Both the position numbers and the translations under genes were made by a program. Positions 37,867-49,077 of a stretch of 64,000 nucleotides of DNA are shown here, one piece after another. How positions within the stretch are numbered: the stretch's first letter is position 1; each line of letters opens with the position of its first letter. A model generated the notes under the pieces. It was not told where the DNA came from. It saw only the letters and a program-made list of their open reading frames with translations, and did not search any database. The DNA comes from Cyclina sinensis (Eukaryota; Mollusca; Bivalvia; Venerida; Veneridae). The stretch spans positions 5,630,203 through 5,694,202 of the forward strand of contig JAAONU010000009.1 of NCBI GenBank assembly GCA_012932295.1, in the 5' to 3' direction.

Positions 37867-38690
37867 GAATCATAATACAGTACTTCCTTTCGGGCGTATA
37901 ATAAAATGTAACTATAGCTACAATAAATCAACAGACAAAAATGATTTATATTGGGTAGGATGCACAACGTGTTGTCATATCAGCATAAAGAAAGTCATTG
38001 TCAACGTCTTCCTGTAAAGGAACAAAAGTTGTTTTATCAGTATACTCTGTACCATTTAAGACGACACACTACCCTTATTTTGAAATGTATAGTTAGATAT
38101 ACGCTGATTTGCTTCTGCTAAACACAACGAAGTGAACACAAAAGCTAATAACAATGAACAAAAGTTTTCTGTCTTTCTGCCATTTATATTCCCATTGTCT
38201 GATCAATGCCTTTGTGTTAGATAACACTGATACATAACGTTATCTTCAGCACATGTTCAAATCACTGATAAGAACGAGATGGGTTATAGACCTGCTGTAT
38301 GAAGCAACAAGATGCATAGCACATTGACACTTCTTGCATTTTATTCAATTCTTTAATTTTGATAATACACACCAAAACTTTAAATTAGGGACCGAGCTTT
38401 CTGTTTTCTATGAATCTAGCTCCTCCCCTTTCCTTTCTGTCTTCAAAAATGAAAATAACAGTATCTAAATTCAATATTTAGCATTCTATGATATAAAATT
38501 TGATTGGATTTTTTTCTATCAATTTAAGTTACAAAAATAACACCGTTTTAACTATAATTTAGTCAATTTAATTTCTAAAACAGGACAGAAAACCCAACTT
38601 TCACAAAAAATATCGGACTCTCGAAAATCGTAGGCTGTACAGCATTATCTGATGTGCAGTGTGCTAATTGGAGGATACACAATCCATTTG
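37867..38690. other. Intergenic stretch upstream of galaxin-like gene 1
   Basis: No coding feature. The last 90 bases before the TATA box share short words (TATCGG, TCG-GAAAAT) with the same place upstream of galaxin-like gene 2, so a proximal control region may be conserved. Confidence 0.35.
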
Positions 38691-38691
38691 G

Positions 38692-38738
38692 TATAAAAGT
38701 ATATTTCGATATGCAGTTTGAATAACAGTACACCAGAA
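38692..38738 (+). promoter_or_regulatory. TATA box and leader exon, galaxin-like gene 1
   Basis: TATAAAA at 38,692-38,698 is followed about 30 bases on by a short leader exon (TTTGAATAACAGTACACCAGAA) that ends at a GTAAGT donor at 38,739. The same TATA, spacing, leader text and donor occur at 55,550-55,611 before the paralogue. The leader would splice to an acceptor CAG at 39,481-39,483, giving a 47-base untranslated stretch before the ATG at 39,531. Confidence 0.65.
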
Positions 38739-39530
38739 GTAAGTTTTTGAACATTCATTTGTACTAAAATTACTTTTCAGTTCTATGTCAGACTTGAAGA
38801 AGTAAAAGCCTCATAAATTTTCAAAATTAATATTTATAAAATGAAGCTTTTAAGATGAAATGTTAAACGCTCAAACAAATAATGTTATTAATTAGTCGAA
38901 TTCATATTGGCTTTGTTATTGGGCTGAAGACAGTCATATTGGCCTGAGGCGTAATGACAATTTTATTAATTAACTTTATAATATTATGTTCAATTATCAA
39001 ACTAAGTAATCCAAAACTCGTAATTTATAACAGGGTAAAACTTGTGATCGTCTGCTTTTCACTTCCGCGCAACATAATATTTGGTAAATATGAAAATCAC
39101 TAAATGAAAAGTTGAACACTGCTAAATTTACTGTGATCCGATAGCGCAGGGTCTCCGCGAACCTTTTTTGCTACTTTTTGAACTTTTTAAGAGATAAAAA
39201 CTTTTATGTCAAAACTAGGCTAAGCATATTCAAAATGGCGTCCAACATGGTGAAAATCCTAGGCTCATATAAGGCCGAGTTTTTCCTGAATCCTGATTGG
39301 CTAAATCTCGTATTGGCCGACCTTTTACTTATTGGCCGTGTTTTTTCGTATTGGCCGAGTTTCGAGCTTTATTGGCGAGGCTTTGGTTGTATCAAGCCAA
39401 CAACATGGTCAGAATCTAGTTCAATATTATAAAGTTAATTAATAATACAGTATATAGTCTGAAATTTATATAAATAATTTCAGGAAAATTGTGAAACATA
39501 CAGAATCCTTTTCAAAATAAATAAGTGACC

Positions 39531-40316
39531 ATGAAGTGGTTTGGATTGCTTGTATCTTTTGTGATAGTCTGCCAGCTTGGACAAGTCGAAGCACAACATC
39601 GTAAGTAAAAAGATAATTTATTTTCTCTTAACACAGAATCGATGCCCTTATTTATACAGCTTAAATTTCCGTTACCCGTTTGAATAAAACATTTCGGTTA
39701 CAATAAAAGTTATTCATCCTGGATCTTTTATATTTCTCGCACGGACCAAGAAGTACATCCGCCATACGAAAATTACAATAAATAGGCGTCCGTATGAATG
39801 AAAATACATTATTGGAAGATTCCCGTAGGGAGTCAGATCTGGGGCTTCCCTCGAAAAATAAATTTTGGAAGGTTTCTACTGTGCCTAAAAGTTTGTTTCT
39901 CTGGGACATTAGTAAAAATATTTGTTACTTAATGTTATAATATTTCTTGAGATTTAATATTCTATGCTGAAATTTACGTTATGATACAGGTCTCTAACTT
40001 CGTAACACGTGTTAATTGTTTTCTTGATAAGACCATCATATTTACACACTAATTTTTAATAATTTTCAAATAAAAAAAACATTCTTTTTGTACAGCATAC
40101 AAAGGATGGTGTGGTGGTGTATATTTCGAGAAATTATATAAAATCTGTTGCAATGGAGCCATTGTCCGAAAAAAGTACAATAATAAATGCTGTGGAAAAA
40201 ACGTGTACGACGAGAAGAACTTCTTTTGCTGTGGTGGAAACACATACCGAAAAAGCGAATGGGTGAACGTTGAAGAACTCAAAGAGGTGACAAAGGCCAC
40301 CGAAAGGCCATGTTAA
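39531..40316 (+). CDS. Galaxin-like cysteine-rich secreted protein, gene 1
   Basis: Two coding exons, 39,531-39,600 and 40,096-40,316, encode 96 residues; the 495-base intron has GTAAGT and TACAG ends and is in phase 1. Residues 1-22 are a signal peptide (MKWFGLLVSFVIVCQLG...). The mature part has CC pairs in galaxin spacing (ICCNGA, NKCCGK, FFCCGG) with the conserved YNNKCCG-N-VYD core. Galaxins are secreted CC-repeat proteins first known from coral skeleton matrix; a squid member acts on symbiont bacteria, and mollusc relatives occur in shell and secretory tissues. The role here is not shown by sequence. Compared with gene 2 the last repeat is replaced by an acidic tail ending in Cys. Product about 8-9 kDa after cleavage. 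Confidence 0.85.
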
Positions 40317-40518
40317 TGGAAATTACTTTTGCTTGTTCCAACAAACAAGGGTCAATTTACTCGTCGGAGTCAAAAATGTACAAAACAAAACAAACGTTTA
40401 AACTCTTTGTGGAAATGTTGCATAAAATGATTTACATTATTGTCTTATTTTGAATTAATATCTGATTTTCGTTTGTCTGCTCTTACGATTTATTAAGTTG
40501 TTTCTCCTGGATAGTTTG

Positions 40519-40528
40519 AATAAATAAA
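40519..40528 (+). terminator. Poly(A) signals of galaxin-like gene 1
   Basis: Overlapping AATAAA signals at 40,519-40,524 and 40,523-40,528 lie 203 bases after the stop. The surrounding AAATAAAATAATGT text is shared with the 3' end of the paralogue near 57,480. Confidence 0.65.
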
Positions 40529-40567
40529 ATAATGTAACGATAAATATTCCTTTTGTAGTTTTTATTT

Positions 40568-41190
40568 TACCGTGTTTGCACATATAGAGTCATCGAAGCA
40601 CACCTGTTTCCCTTAATTGTTGGTGAATGTTTGCACATACAGAGATGTGGAAGTACACCCTTTCATCGTAGGTCATTGTTTGAGCATACAGAGGTGTCTA
40701 ACTGGTCATAGGTCAATGTTCACCCAAAAGGGTCATCAAAGTACATCTATTTCCTTTAACTGCACATATACAGTCGTCTAAGTACATCTTTTCCCCCTAA
40801 ATGCACATATAGAGTCGTCGAAGTACAACTTTTTCCCTTAATTGCACATACTGAGTTGTCAACGTGCATGCATTTTCCTTAATTGCACATATAGAGGCGT
40901 TGCAATACATCTGTTTCCTCTGACCATAGACCAGTATTGCACATATTAAGGCGTCACAGTTTATCGAATGTCATTGTTTGAATATGATAAAGGCATCGAA
41001 GTACATCATTCTATTTATTTGAACCGTTGACACATTAAGCGGAAACGATTAGGTACAAACAACTCTTGGTTGTAGGTAAGGATTTTCTACGTTTAGAGGT
41101 TTCGAAGTATATCTGTTTACCTTGATTGTAGGTTAGTGCTGTGCACGCAGAGAAGCGTCGATAAACATCTATTTCCTTTGCTGTTATTGT
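40568..41190 (+). repeat. ~40-60 bp minisatellite downstream of galaxin-like gene 1
   Basis: About ten diverged units start TGCACATATAGAGTCGTCGAAGTACATC or close variants and continue TTTCCCTTAATT. Intervals are 40-80 bases. Non-coding, in the gap after the gene. Confidence 0.75.
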
Positions 41191-41885
41191 TACAAAATCT
41201 CAGCTGTACATTTGTTCTTTGTAAAATGCAGCATATGAAGCGCTACTTTATCAACTGTCACGTAAACTGTCCATATTCTAAATATAGATATCTGCAGAAG
41301 TAGAGAGGCTGGCCATCTGACACTAATGGCGATTTTCATAAAGAATAACAACCACACAACCACTAATTTTAAGTGTTGTCATTATGAGCTTTTGTTGCTT
41401 CTGAATCAGACATGCTGTCAAGTAAATAGTTATTATTTGTAGACGTCAGTAACTGGGCTTCCTCAGTGCCTTTACTCTTTTCTTAATATTTTGGGACATT
41501 AAAAGAAACTAATTATATCATGTAATATTTTTAAAATAATCTTGACAATTTTAAAGGCCTTGCGAAATGTTGTTTTGACAAAATTAAGCCAGTGTTCTTT
41601 AAGACGGCGAGTTTTTATATTTAGGACAGCCGCTAAACTTAAGACATAAAACGAGGGAGTTTAAAAAATCATAGGAATTTATAAACAAGAACGACAGAAA
41701 ACAGGAATAAATTGAAACAATTAACTCATGTCTGCATAATACTCCTTTCTTGCTGAAGGCATTAATATGTAAATAAATTACCTACCTTCAAGTAAAGGAC
41801 AGATAAAAGACTAGTAAAAAAATTATTAATATTCAAATACATGAGTATCATTTATTACGTATCGAATAAATCTAATGTTTATACT
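41191..41885. other. AT-rich intergenic stretch
   Basis: Nothing supported here. Confidence 0.4.
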
Positions 41886-41886
41886 T

Positions 41887-43075
41887 AACCCACTCCCAGC
41901 CAGCATTCCCATATCGGCATAATATCGGAATGTAGGCAATATTTTGCACATTTTGTTGTTCATTTGTTTATTAACATCGGTCCGGTGTTAATTTTCTAGC
42001 ATAAATTCAGTCATTGTTTTATTGTGACACACACACACACACACACACACACACTGTTTTCGTTAATGCTGCAAATTTTTAAATCTCTATTGTTTGTTTT
42101 TTTAATTTATTATGCTAGTTCTGGCAAAATTTATTTGAAAGAATTGTGATTGGACTGTTATGTCAGCTGACAATTTTGCAGGGAATAAATAAATTTGAAT
42201 CCTGCGACAAACACTGGTAGTAACATGTTTTAAGCCAAGCATATTTGTTAAAAAATTGCATGTATATAGTAATGTTGTATATCACGACTCAAGCAGCTTG
42301 TTCATTAATTATTTTATTTATTCACTGCACAATATCTCAATGCTCTATTTTTGAAATCTAAGTCTGGACATTATGAGAACAAAGAGGTGAATTTAATACA
42401 TTTATGGTTAGGAATGAACTTGTGAGAAGATGTTGACGCAACAAATATTTTTTTTCTTACAATTACAAAATATTAGGCGTATGATTACTAAGCTTTTTTA
42501 TGAAAACTTTTGAAAGTTATATATTATTGTCACACAATTTCGCGACCCAAAGTTTCTTGGGGAAATGATAATTACTTAAATTATTGATGAAATGAACACA
42601 GATAGTTCTCGTTACGTGTAAGTAAGGGAAACAGACAAGGACGAGTAAGCATGCACAGTTTGAAATAATTTATAAGCACAAACAAAATGTTTTAATTACT
42701 ATATTTTTCACATTCATCTGATCTTGGTGTTCACAATGCCTAAATTTATATAAAATTTGATTTGTTTCACTGATTGTTTGTATGTAAATGTTGATTAACT
42801 TAATCTGGGCACATATATGTTAAGTTGGCTCCTTATTCTCTGCTTACCTCTGGCAGACAATATTTTGATATCGGCTCAGTAACCTAAGATGTAAGTTTCT
42901 ATATCGGGTGAGATTTTGACTGCAAATAAGCATTATGTTGGCTGCTAATACCGGTCCGATATCATAATGACATATGCCCGATGTCGTCTTGATGTCGGCC
43001 CGAGATAAGCTGCTGACATCGGGCCGACATCATCCCTATTTGCAGCCGATATCGGACTCGACATCGGTCAGACAA
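41887..43075. repeat. Element edged by ATATCGG-rich repeats
   Basis: The left end (41,897-41,985) has CCCATATCGGCATAATATCGG and ATCGGTCCGGTG. The right end (42,860-43,075) is a dense run of GATATCGG, CCGATGTCG, TCGGCCCGA and GACATCGGGCCGACATC words in both orientations. Between them lie a (CA)n run at 42,027-42,053 and AT-rich DNA with no open frame of note. This may be one non-autonomous element with repeat-rich ends, but exact termini were not found. Confidence 0.4.
42027..42053. repeat. (CA)n microsatellite
   Basis: About 13 CA units in a row. Confidence 0.95.
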
Positions 43076-43079
43076 AGAA

Positions 43080-44355
43080 AATGTAAAGATGTGAAAAAGA
43101 AAACTAAAAGCAGAGCAAAATTTTTATATTCTTCTAAAAGTACGTAAGGTTTACTGCTATATCTTTTTAGATTGTTTCATAAAAATTAAAACCATCATTC
43201 AAACTGACACTTGTCATTTCTCTGAAAATGATGCTTGCCTCCAAAATTTATGACAGAAATCATCATGAGTTAGATTCATTAATTTTTTGCATACATAATG
43301 CAAGATTGTAACAAGGCGTTTCTTAAGATCAAAGAATACAAACCTTTGACTGGTTCAGTGACATCTATATACAACCCATATATACGTAACTGTTGTGTTT
43401 GACAATAATAATAAAGATCAGTATCGTCTGAATGGATATTGTTACAAAAAATACTGAAATAAATAATAGTAAAAAATAAAATAAAACTTATATAGGGTAA
43501 AATCAAACTTTTTATGAAGGTGTAGGAAAAAAATGACGTCTTCTTGGCTAAAGCACAACATACATATCCCGCCCAAAGTTTATTTAACTGTAGCAGTAAC
43601 TCATTCTCTTGTTTAACATTGTCCACTACAAATATAATTCTCGACGCAATAGTATTAATGTTAATTCGGGGTGAATAAATGATGGTTTAACGAAAGGCCC
43701 GGACTTTGTCGACACTTATGTTGGCCTTACGTTTCATCGTTACACTGAACAAGTTGCATGCACTTTATTATGATATTTTCGAACACAGACAGTGTTACCG
43801 TGTCTACCAAGCGCTTGTTTTTCGAAATCCAAGCGTCCACATGACGAATGCTAGCGATCCGAAACTTTCATTTGCATACAAATATAAACAGTTACTCGTG
43901 AAATAAAGATGTTTATTTCATAACCATTAATTATCTGCCCAATAACATACCAGACGCCTGACGCAACAAAAATTGGACTTTCTAAATATCAGGGTAAATA
44001 TCAATAACACTGATTGGCCCGGGCCGGAAAAGTGATATTGATAGTAGCTCTCTTGTAGCTCAATTTGATTGGCTTATAGATCAGGCCCAAAGAATTATTA
44101 TAGAATTCAAATTTAAACGGCAGCCATTTCCTTTTCCAAGTTACTGGTATAGCATCGCGAATTAGGAAAATTTGAAAGTTATCTTGTTTAGCAGTACGAA
44201 ATGACTACCCTAAAAGATTGTATATTGCTTTAGTATTTATGTGAATAGCCATTTTTTCACAACTCGTGAACACTAGCAGACGACAGGAGATGGAGGGTGA
44301 GCAAGTCTGGAATTGTAATGAAATAAAATTGTCATTTAATACATGAATTGATAAA
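43080..44355. other. Intergenic stretch
   Basis: The 115-residue minus-strand frame at 43,279-43,626 has no family signature or splice context and is left out. A GATTGGCCCGGGCC-centred block near 44,013 looks like a further repeat fragment. Confidence 0.35.
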
Positions 44356-44360
44356 AACAC

Positions 44361-44444
44361 TGTTATTTGTTTTCGGGAAAGTCGTTTTGGCCCTGGGCCT
44401 TTGGCCTCGGGTCCAATACGACTACCCTCGAACAAATAACAGGG
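44361..44444. repeat. GC-capped hairpin
   Basis: GTTATTTGTTTTCGGG pairs with CCCTCGAACAAATAAC, and an inner TTGGCCC...GGCC pair closes the top. Same design as the hairpins at 22,455, 24,411 and 51,905: AT-rich outer arm and GC-rich tip. Confidence 0.75.
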
Positions 44445-44689
44445 TCTATATCAAACCAATTATTTAACAACACATAAAATCGCTGGTAAAGATTTGAATC
44501 CTAAAGGCATGCTCCTATTTAATGCGAATACTTGTTTATGTTCGGAAGTGCGAAGCTGTTACAGAAATATGAGCAGCATTCAAGTTGAAGAGAGGCGCCT
44601 TATGGGAATACCAATATTAATTTTCGCCACGCCTCGATGGATTGGTGTTTGGAATATGCGCCTTCTGAATTAAATAAAGCAGCGGTTTT

Positions 44690-44840
44690 ATAAACCTTGC
44701 CTTGTGGCTCGTGTTATATCAACTCTAACAGGCTATACGAGGCCGTATACCCCGCCAATAACCTGTATAATTAATATTATAATACCGCAGATAAATTTGA
44801 CGACATCTGATTGGTTAAGACCATTCGTATACGATGCCGT
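44690..44840 (+). repeat. Interspersed repeat, copy 1 (TATACGAGGCC type)
   Basis: GGCTCGTGTTATATCAACTC, GGCTATACGAGGCCGTATA and TATAATTAATATTATAAT are matched in order and orientation near 52,716-52,800. The open frame crossing it (44,704-44,895) is repeat. Confidence 0.6.
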
Positions 44841-44844
44841 ATAT

Positions 44845-44930
44845 ACCGTGAGCAAAACCCGTATATACCGTCAGCAAAACCTGTATATACCGTGAGCAAA
44901 ACCCGTATATACCGTGAGCAAAACCTGTTT
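44845..44930 (+). repeat. 21-bp tandem repeat, four units
   Basis: GTATATACCGTGAGCAAAACC is repeated four times with one or two changes, directly after the interspersed repeat at 44,690. Confidence 0.9.
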
Positions 44931-45059
44931 TTTTAAAAAAAAATGGTTCAAAATGAAAGAGCTAACCTTATTCTTATGTTCTAATCACAAACAAGAAGAT
45001 CTTTTATCTCATCTTTCATACTTTATTAATGTGATCAAACCTTTGCATACACTTTATTC

Positions 45060-45555
45060 ACCGTGTCCATACGTTACCGGTGGAGATGGTGCAAGTAACG
45101 CTGGTGTGTGGTATATAACGCCGGTTTTGTGGTGGCATTTGGACCCACTGATAAGAAAATTAAAACTTTTATGCAGTGATTTGTTAAGTTTGGCATCAAG
45201 ACTACGCGCAAGATGATCTCATATTTTTTACGAACTCTCGTCTTAGTCTGCTTTCTCCCGGGTATTTTCCGTTTTCTGTATCATTCTTGAAAAAGACGAA
45301 CATTTATGAGAATGTTATGTAACTGGGCATTGAAAAGTGTCGAAAATGCAGTGATAGCGACTCCCAGAGGAAAGTCCAGCTTATCGTAACTAGAAAATTC
45401 CAACTGACACTAATTTCCAACCCTGTTTACTTCATTTGACATGTAAAACTGTCAGGAAAGATGTTTACAAGAGAAAATACATGGTAACGCTTGTGTAGGC
45501 GGTGAACTGCCTGACCATGCCTGTAACGCTGGTGGCATTGTGGTTTTCTAAAATC
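45060..45555 (+). repeat. Left arm of a large inverted repeat
   Basis: Bases 45,060-45,117 match 52,054-52,113 inverted (three mismatches in 58), and 45,114-45,190 plus 45,337-45,555 match 48,232-48,524 inverted. The left arm has 146 extra bases (45,191-45,336) that the right arm lacks. It therefore shows what the right arm looked like before it was split. The plus-strand open frame 44,914-45,216 is a by-product. Confidence 0.85.
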
Positions 45556-48231
45556 CCCTTTCATTACAGTTTTCGATATCAGATAAACAAATAATACACC
45601 TGCCTGTCAACTATTGTTTAAACGAAAATTGTTTTACACGCTCTGAGTGGATCACCGTCTTTTCTGATGCAGAATGGAGCTCAAAATTGCTGTTTAGAGT
45701 TTGCTATATAATTCTCGTCTGTGTTTGCTTTCTCCAAGATCTTTGCAGTTAAAAAATCGATAGCAATCTTTCGATTGGTATGATCACATTTGGAAGATCA
45801 TGTGTATCCTTACTGCTTCCAACGATAATGTTAATTCCAAAATGTAAAATATTGTTAAACAGTTTAAGGAGACTACAGTAAAAACTCTCCAGAAATAATA
45901 CAGTGAAGTTCTGTTAAGAAAACTTCCAAACCGGGAAGAATTGCTAGCTCGAATATACGAAGTATATGAAAAGCTATCCTACTACCCTGACGTCGGCGTC
46001 CAAGTTTCTGATTAGATTTTTGTTCAGTGAGATATGTTTTATCATAACTTTGTATTTCTTTCAAACTCCAAATATATGTTCCTTATAATCACCCACATCA
46101 TATGTGGTAAGGTTTATAACTCTAGCAGCCAAATTTTCAGAATTATCTTCCTTTTAAAGTTCGGATTTTCCTTAAAAGTTGTAATTATTTTATTATAACT
46201 TACTTAAAATTCAAATAAATGTTCCTTATCATCACCCACATCATATGTGGTAAGGTTCTCCACTCTAGCACCCATGTCTTTAGAAATATCTCCACTTTAA
46301 ACTTTGAATTGTCCCTAAAAATTGTAATATTTTACTATAACTGCTTTATTTCTCCGAGGGATTTTCAATGATAAAATAATAAATATTATATTATATTTCA
46401 TAAACAATGGGGAAGATTCTTGTCTTTATATCTATAGATCTTGAATTGAGTTGTAATAGTTATCCCATTCTTAACTATCCAGTACTTTAATGGTCAGGGG
46501 TGCTGTCTCCTTTGACAGCTCTTGTTTTAATATTGTACTTGTAGTATTTAGATACATACACATTAAAGAGGCTTTGTTAATTGAAAATCAAGTACTATGA
46601 TAGTGATATGCAACGATGCAATTTAACTAAGCTACTTTTTGATAATACAAAATAACTGAACGCCGTCGGGACAGTGCAGTTATAATTAATCAAACAATCT
46701 GATATCTTGTCGACATTTGAAATTGAATTCAACAAAGAAAAAATTAGATGCAGTGATAGCGACTCCCAGTGTATTGGGAATAAATAAGAAACTTTTATAT
46801 GGCAAGACACATTTTCTTTATGATATACTTTCAAGAGTGAACTGACGATTGTTAACCTTTCTGATTTGATTTAACAAAATACTGAGCCAGTCAACGATGA
46901 CTATTTTACTAGTAGTTTTATAGATTGGGGGACCTTTACGGGGGACTTTTAAGTTCTCCTCTGGACCTACACTGTTTGACTGATCTCAGAAGTAAAAAAT
47001 GAGGAGCTAAATTTCTTTTTTTAGCTCAGTCTTGTAAATACAGACATCCATAAGGCGTATCAGTACACCAAAATAATAGGGTATTATTTTCTTGTTAAGA
47101 TTACTTTCTTTTACTCTAGACTGTCATCAGAATAATGACCTTAGCCCTTGAGTTTTTACAGTGGCGTAAAGCACTAAACAAGAGAACCAAATGGTCCTTG
47201 AACGCTCACCTGACTTTTTGCCCGCGTGGTAAACGGAAGATGGATGGTTCAAAAAACGCGCCGTGCACATCTTCATTGGTGAACATGCACACTAAGCGTC
47301 AAATCGATAGTCCTAAAAATGTGGAAGTTGTTCATGTGACAAGATTTCTTCAGCAAACCGACTGACCGGCCAACAAACCGAACGTAAAATGACCCTTGTG
47401 CAGCCTAACAAACAAATGTTTGCGGAGTTATTATTGGATTTTCAAACTTGTCCCATAAAAACCGCCGGCCCCGGGTGACCATGTCTCTCACAGAATGCAA
47501 TGAGTTCCACAGTTTATATAGATTGCTACCCAAGGATTATAAGACTTAGTGCAAAAATATTGTTAAATTAAACTCGCAGTTTCTAAGAAGAAGATTTTTA
47601 TTTTTTTTCCCAAAAAAGCAATCCCCACTTCCCTGTCGGCAGGTTTTTTTTCTTGAGATTGGAATTAATATCACTAACGAAAGGGGTTGGGACTAGGTGG
47701 TTTGGCTAGCGAGTATCATGTATTATTGTGTTAGATGATAGAAAACAAGGGTTTTCTATGATTTGACCTCTTGACTAAGTTTTTTTTATTGTTTGAACTT
47801 ATGACCTAGTTTGTCACCCTAATGACCCATATTTTGAATTTTCCAAGGATTCATTCCTATGAAATTTGTGATAAACTGAACAAAAAAATGAAATATGGTG
47901 TCTACAGTGAATTTTGTTTCATTGAGTGACATAGTCGTTGGAACCGCGTGACCAAGTTGCGAACTTTTTGGTGAACATTCTAACCAATTTTCATCTAGAT
48001 CCCAAAAATGTGGTTTAGTGTGTCACCGAGCAAAATGTTAACAGACGGAGAGACAGACGGACACTGGACAAAAGTTGACCACTATATCTCGCTAACAAAG
48101 CATGATAAAGAGCCACAAGTAAGAGTCATGATCGAATGTCAATCTGCATCAGACAAGACGATTGTTTCTACGGTAGCTGACAGGCAGATGTATGATTTGT
48201 TTATTTAATATCAAAAACTATGAAGAAAGAC
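45556..48231. other. Spacer between the inverted arms
   Basis: About 2.7 kb with no recognised gene. It holds a tandem pair (GTTCCTTATAATCACCCACATC at 46,079; a near copy at 46,216), a 22-base piece of the left arm (46,748-46,769), and at 47,140-48,110 a decayed bivalve-type repeat with ATGACCTAG, GTGACATAG and a GGAGAGACAGACGGACA tail. The frames 47,135-47,365 and 48,008-48,208 lie in it. Confidence 0.45.
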
Positions 48232-48524
48232 GATTTTAGAAAACCACCATGCCACCAGCGTTACAGGCATGGTCAGGCAGTTCACCGCCTACACAAGCGT
48301 TACCATGTATTTTCTCCTCAAAATATCCTTCCTGATACTTTAACATGTCAAATGAAGAAAACAGGGTTGGAAATCAGTGTCAGTTGGAATTTTCTAGTTA
48401 CGATAAGCTGGACTTTCCTCTGGGAGTCGCTATCACTGCATTTTCGACACTTAACAAATCACTGCATAAAATTTTTTATTTTCTTACCTGTGTGTCCCAA
48501 TTCCACCACAAAACCGGCGTTATA
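48232..48524 (-). repeat. Right arm of the inverted repeat, inner part
   Basis: Reverse complement of the left arm, from its inner end (TTTTAGAAAACCACCATGCC) to the insertion point at TATA, 48,521-48,524. The match continues at 52,054 on the far side of the inserted DNA. Frames 48,220-48,525 and 48,345-48,572 are by-products. Confidence 0.9.
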
Positions 48525-48525
48525 A

Positions 48526-48547
48526 TTTTATCATGCCATTACTATGA
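48526..48547 (+). repeat. Terminal inverted repeat, left
   Basis: These 22 bases match the inverted sequence at 51,881-51,902 in 20 positions. They start one base inside the TATA-marked junction. Confidence 0.75.
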
Positions 48548-49077
48548 CAACTGCCTGATAAAGCCTGCCTGAGAACAGCAACCTTTCTCCGTCAGTGACT
48601 TGAGAACACTTTTCCATGCTTAAACCTATGAAAAAGTCAGAGTACATCAGATTTTTCAAGCACCTCTCACTTTTTGCCGGACTACTTTCACAATGTAAAC
48701 AGCTTAAAGCATTGCAAAAAATAACAGATAAAACAGCCTAAATAAAACATATTTATTAAAAAAAATGTTACATAAAATAAAAAATGATTTTTAAATGATT
48801 TAATTGTAATTAAAGGTATATTTACACAATTTCTTATTAAGATGCTTACATCTTTAAAAAAACATCTTCTGCTCTTAGACATCTAAAACAACAACAACAA
48901 CAACAATATTGATAATAATAAATAATTCAAAAAAGATGAATTTTTAGTGACAAAATCAGAGTAAGGACAGGAAAAAAAACATTAATAATATTTACATCAG
49001 TCTCAAGTTTCACAAAGATAATTATAAATAATACAAATAAGCACTTTTTAATCTTAATTTGGCAATCCTTCAACTTT
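48548..49077. promoter_or_regulatory. Upstream region of the recombinase gene
   Basis: AT-rich, non-coding, with an (AAC)n run at 48,887-48,907 and a TATAAATAA near 49,023 that could serve as a TATA box 55 bases before the ATG. No other sign of a promoter. Confidence 0.3.

Noticed and set aside
43279..43626. 115-residue minus-strand frame with a hydrophobic segment
   Set aside because: No recognised family, no splice or promoter context, AT-driven hydrophobic composition.
46595..46834. 79-residue minus-strand frame sharing WESLSLH with the frame at 48,220
   Set aside because: The shared residues come from a 22-base piece of the inverted-repeat arm, not from protein homology.
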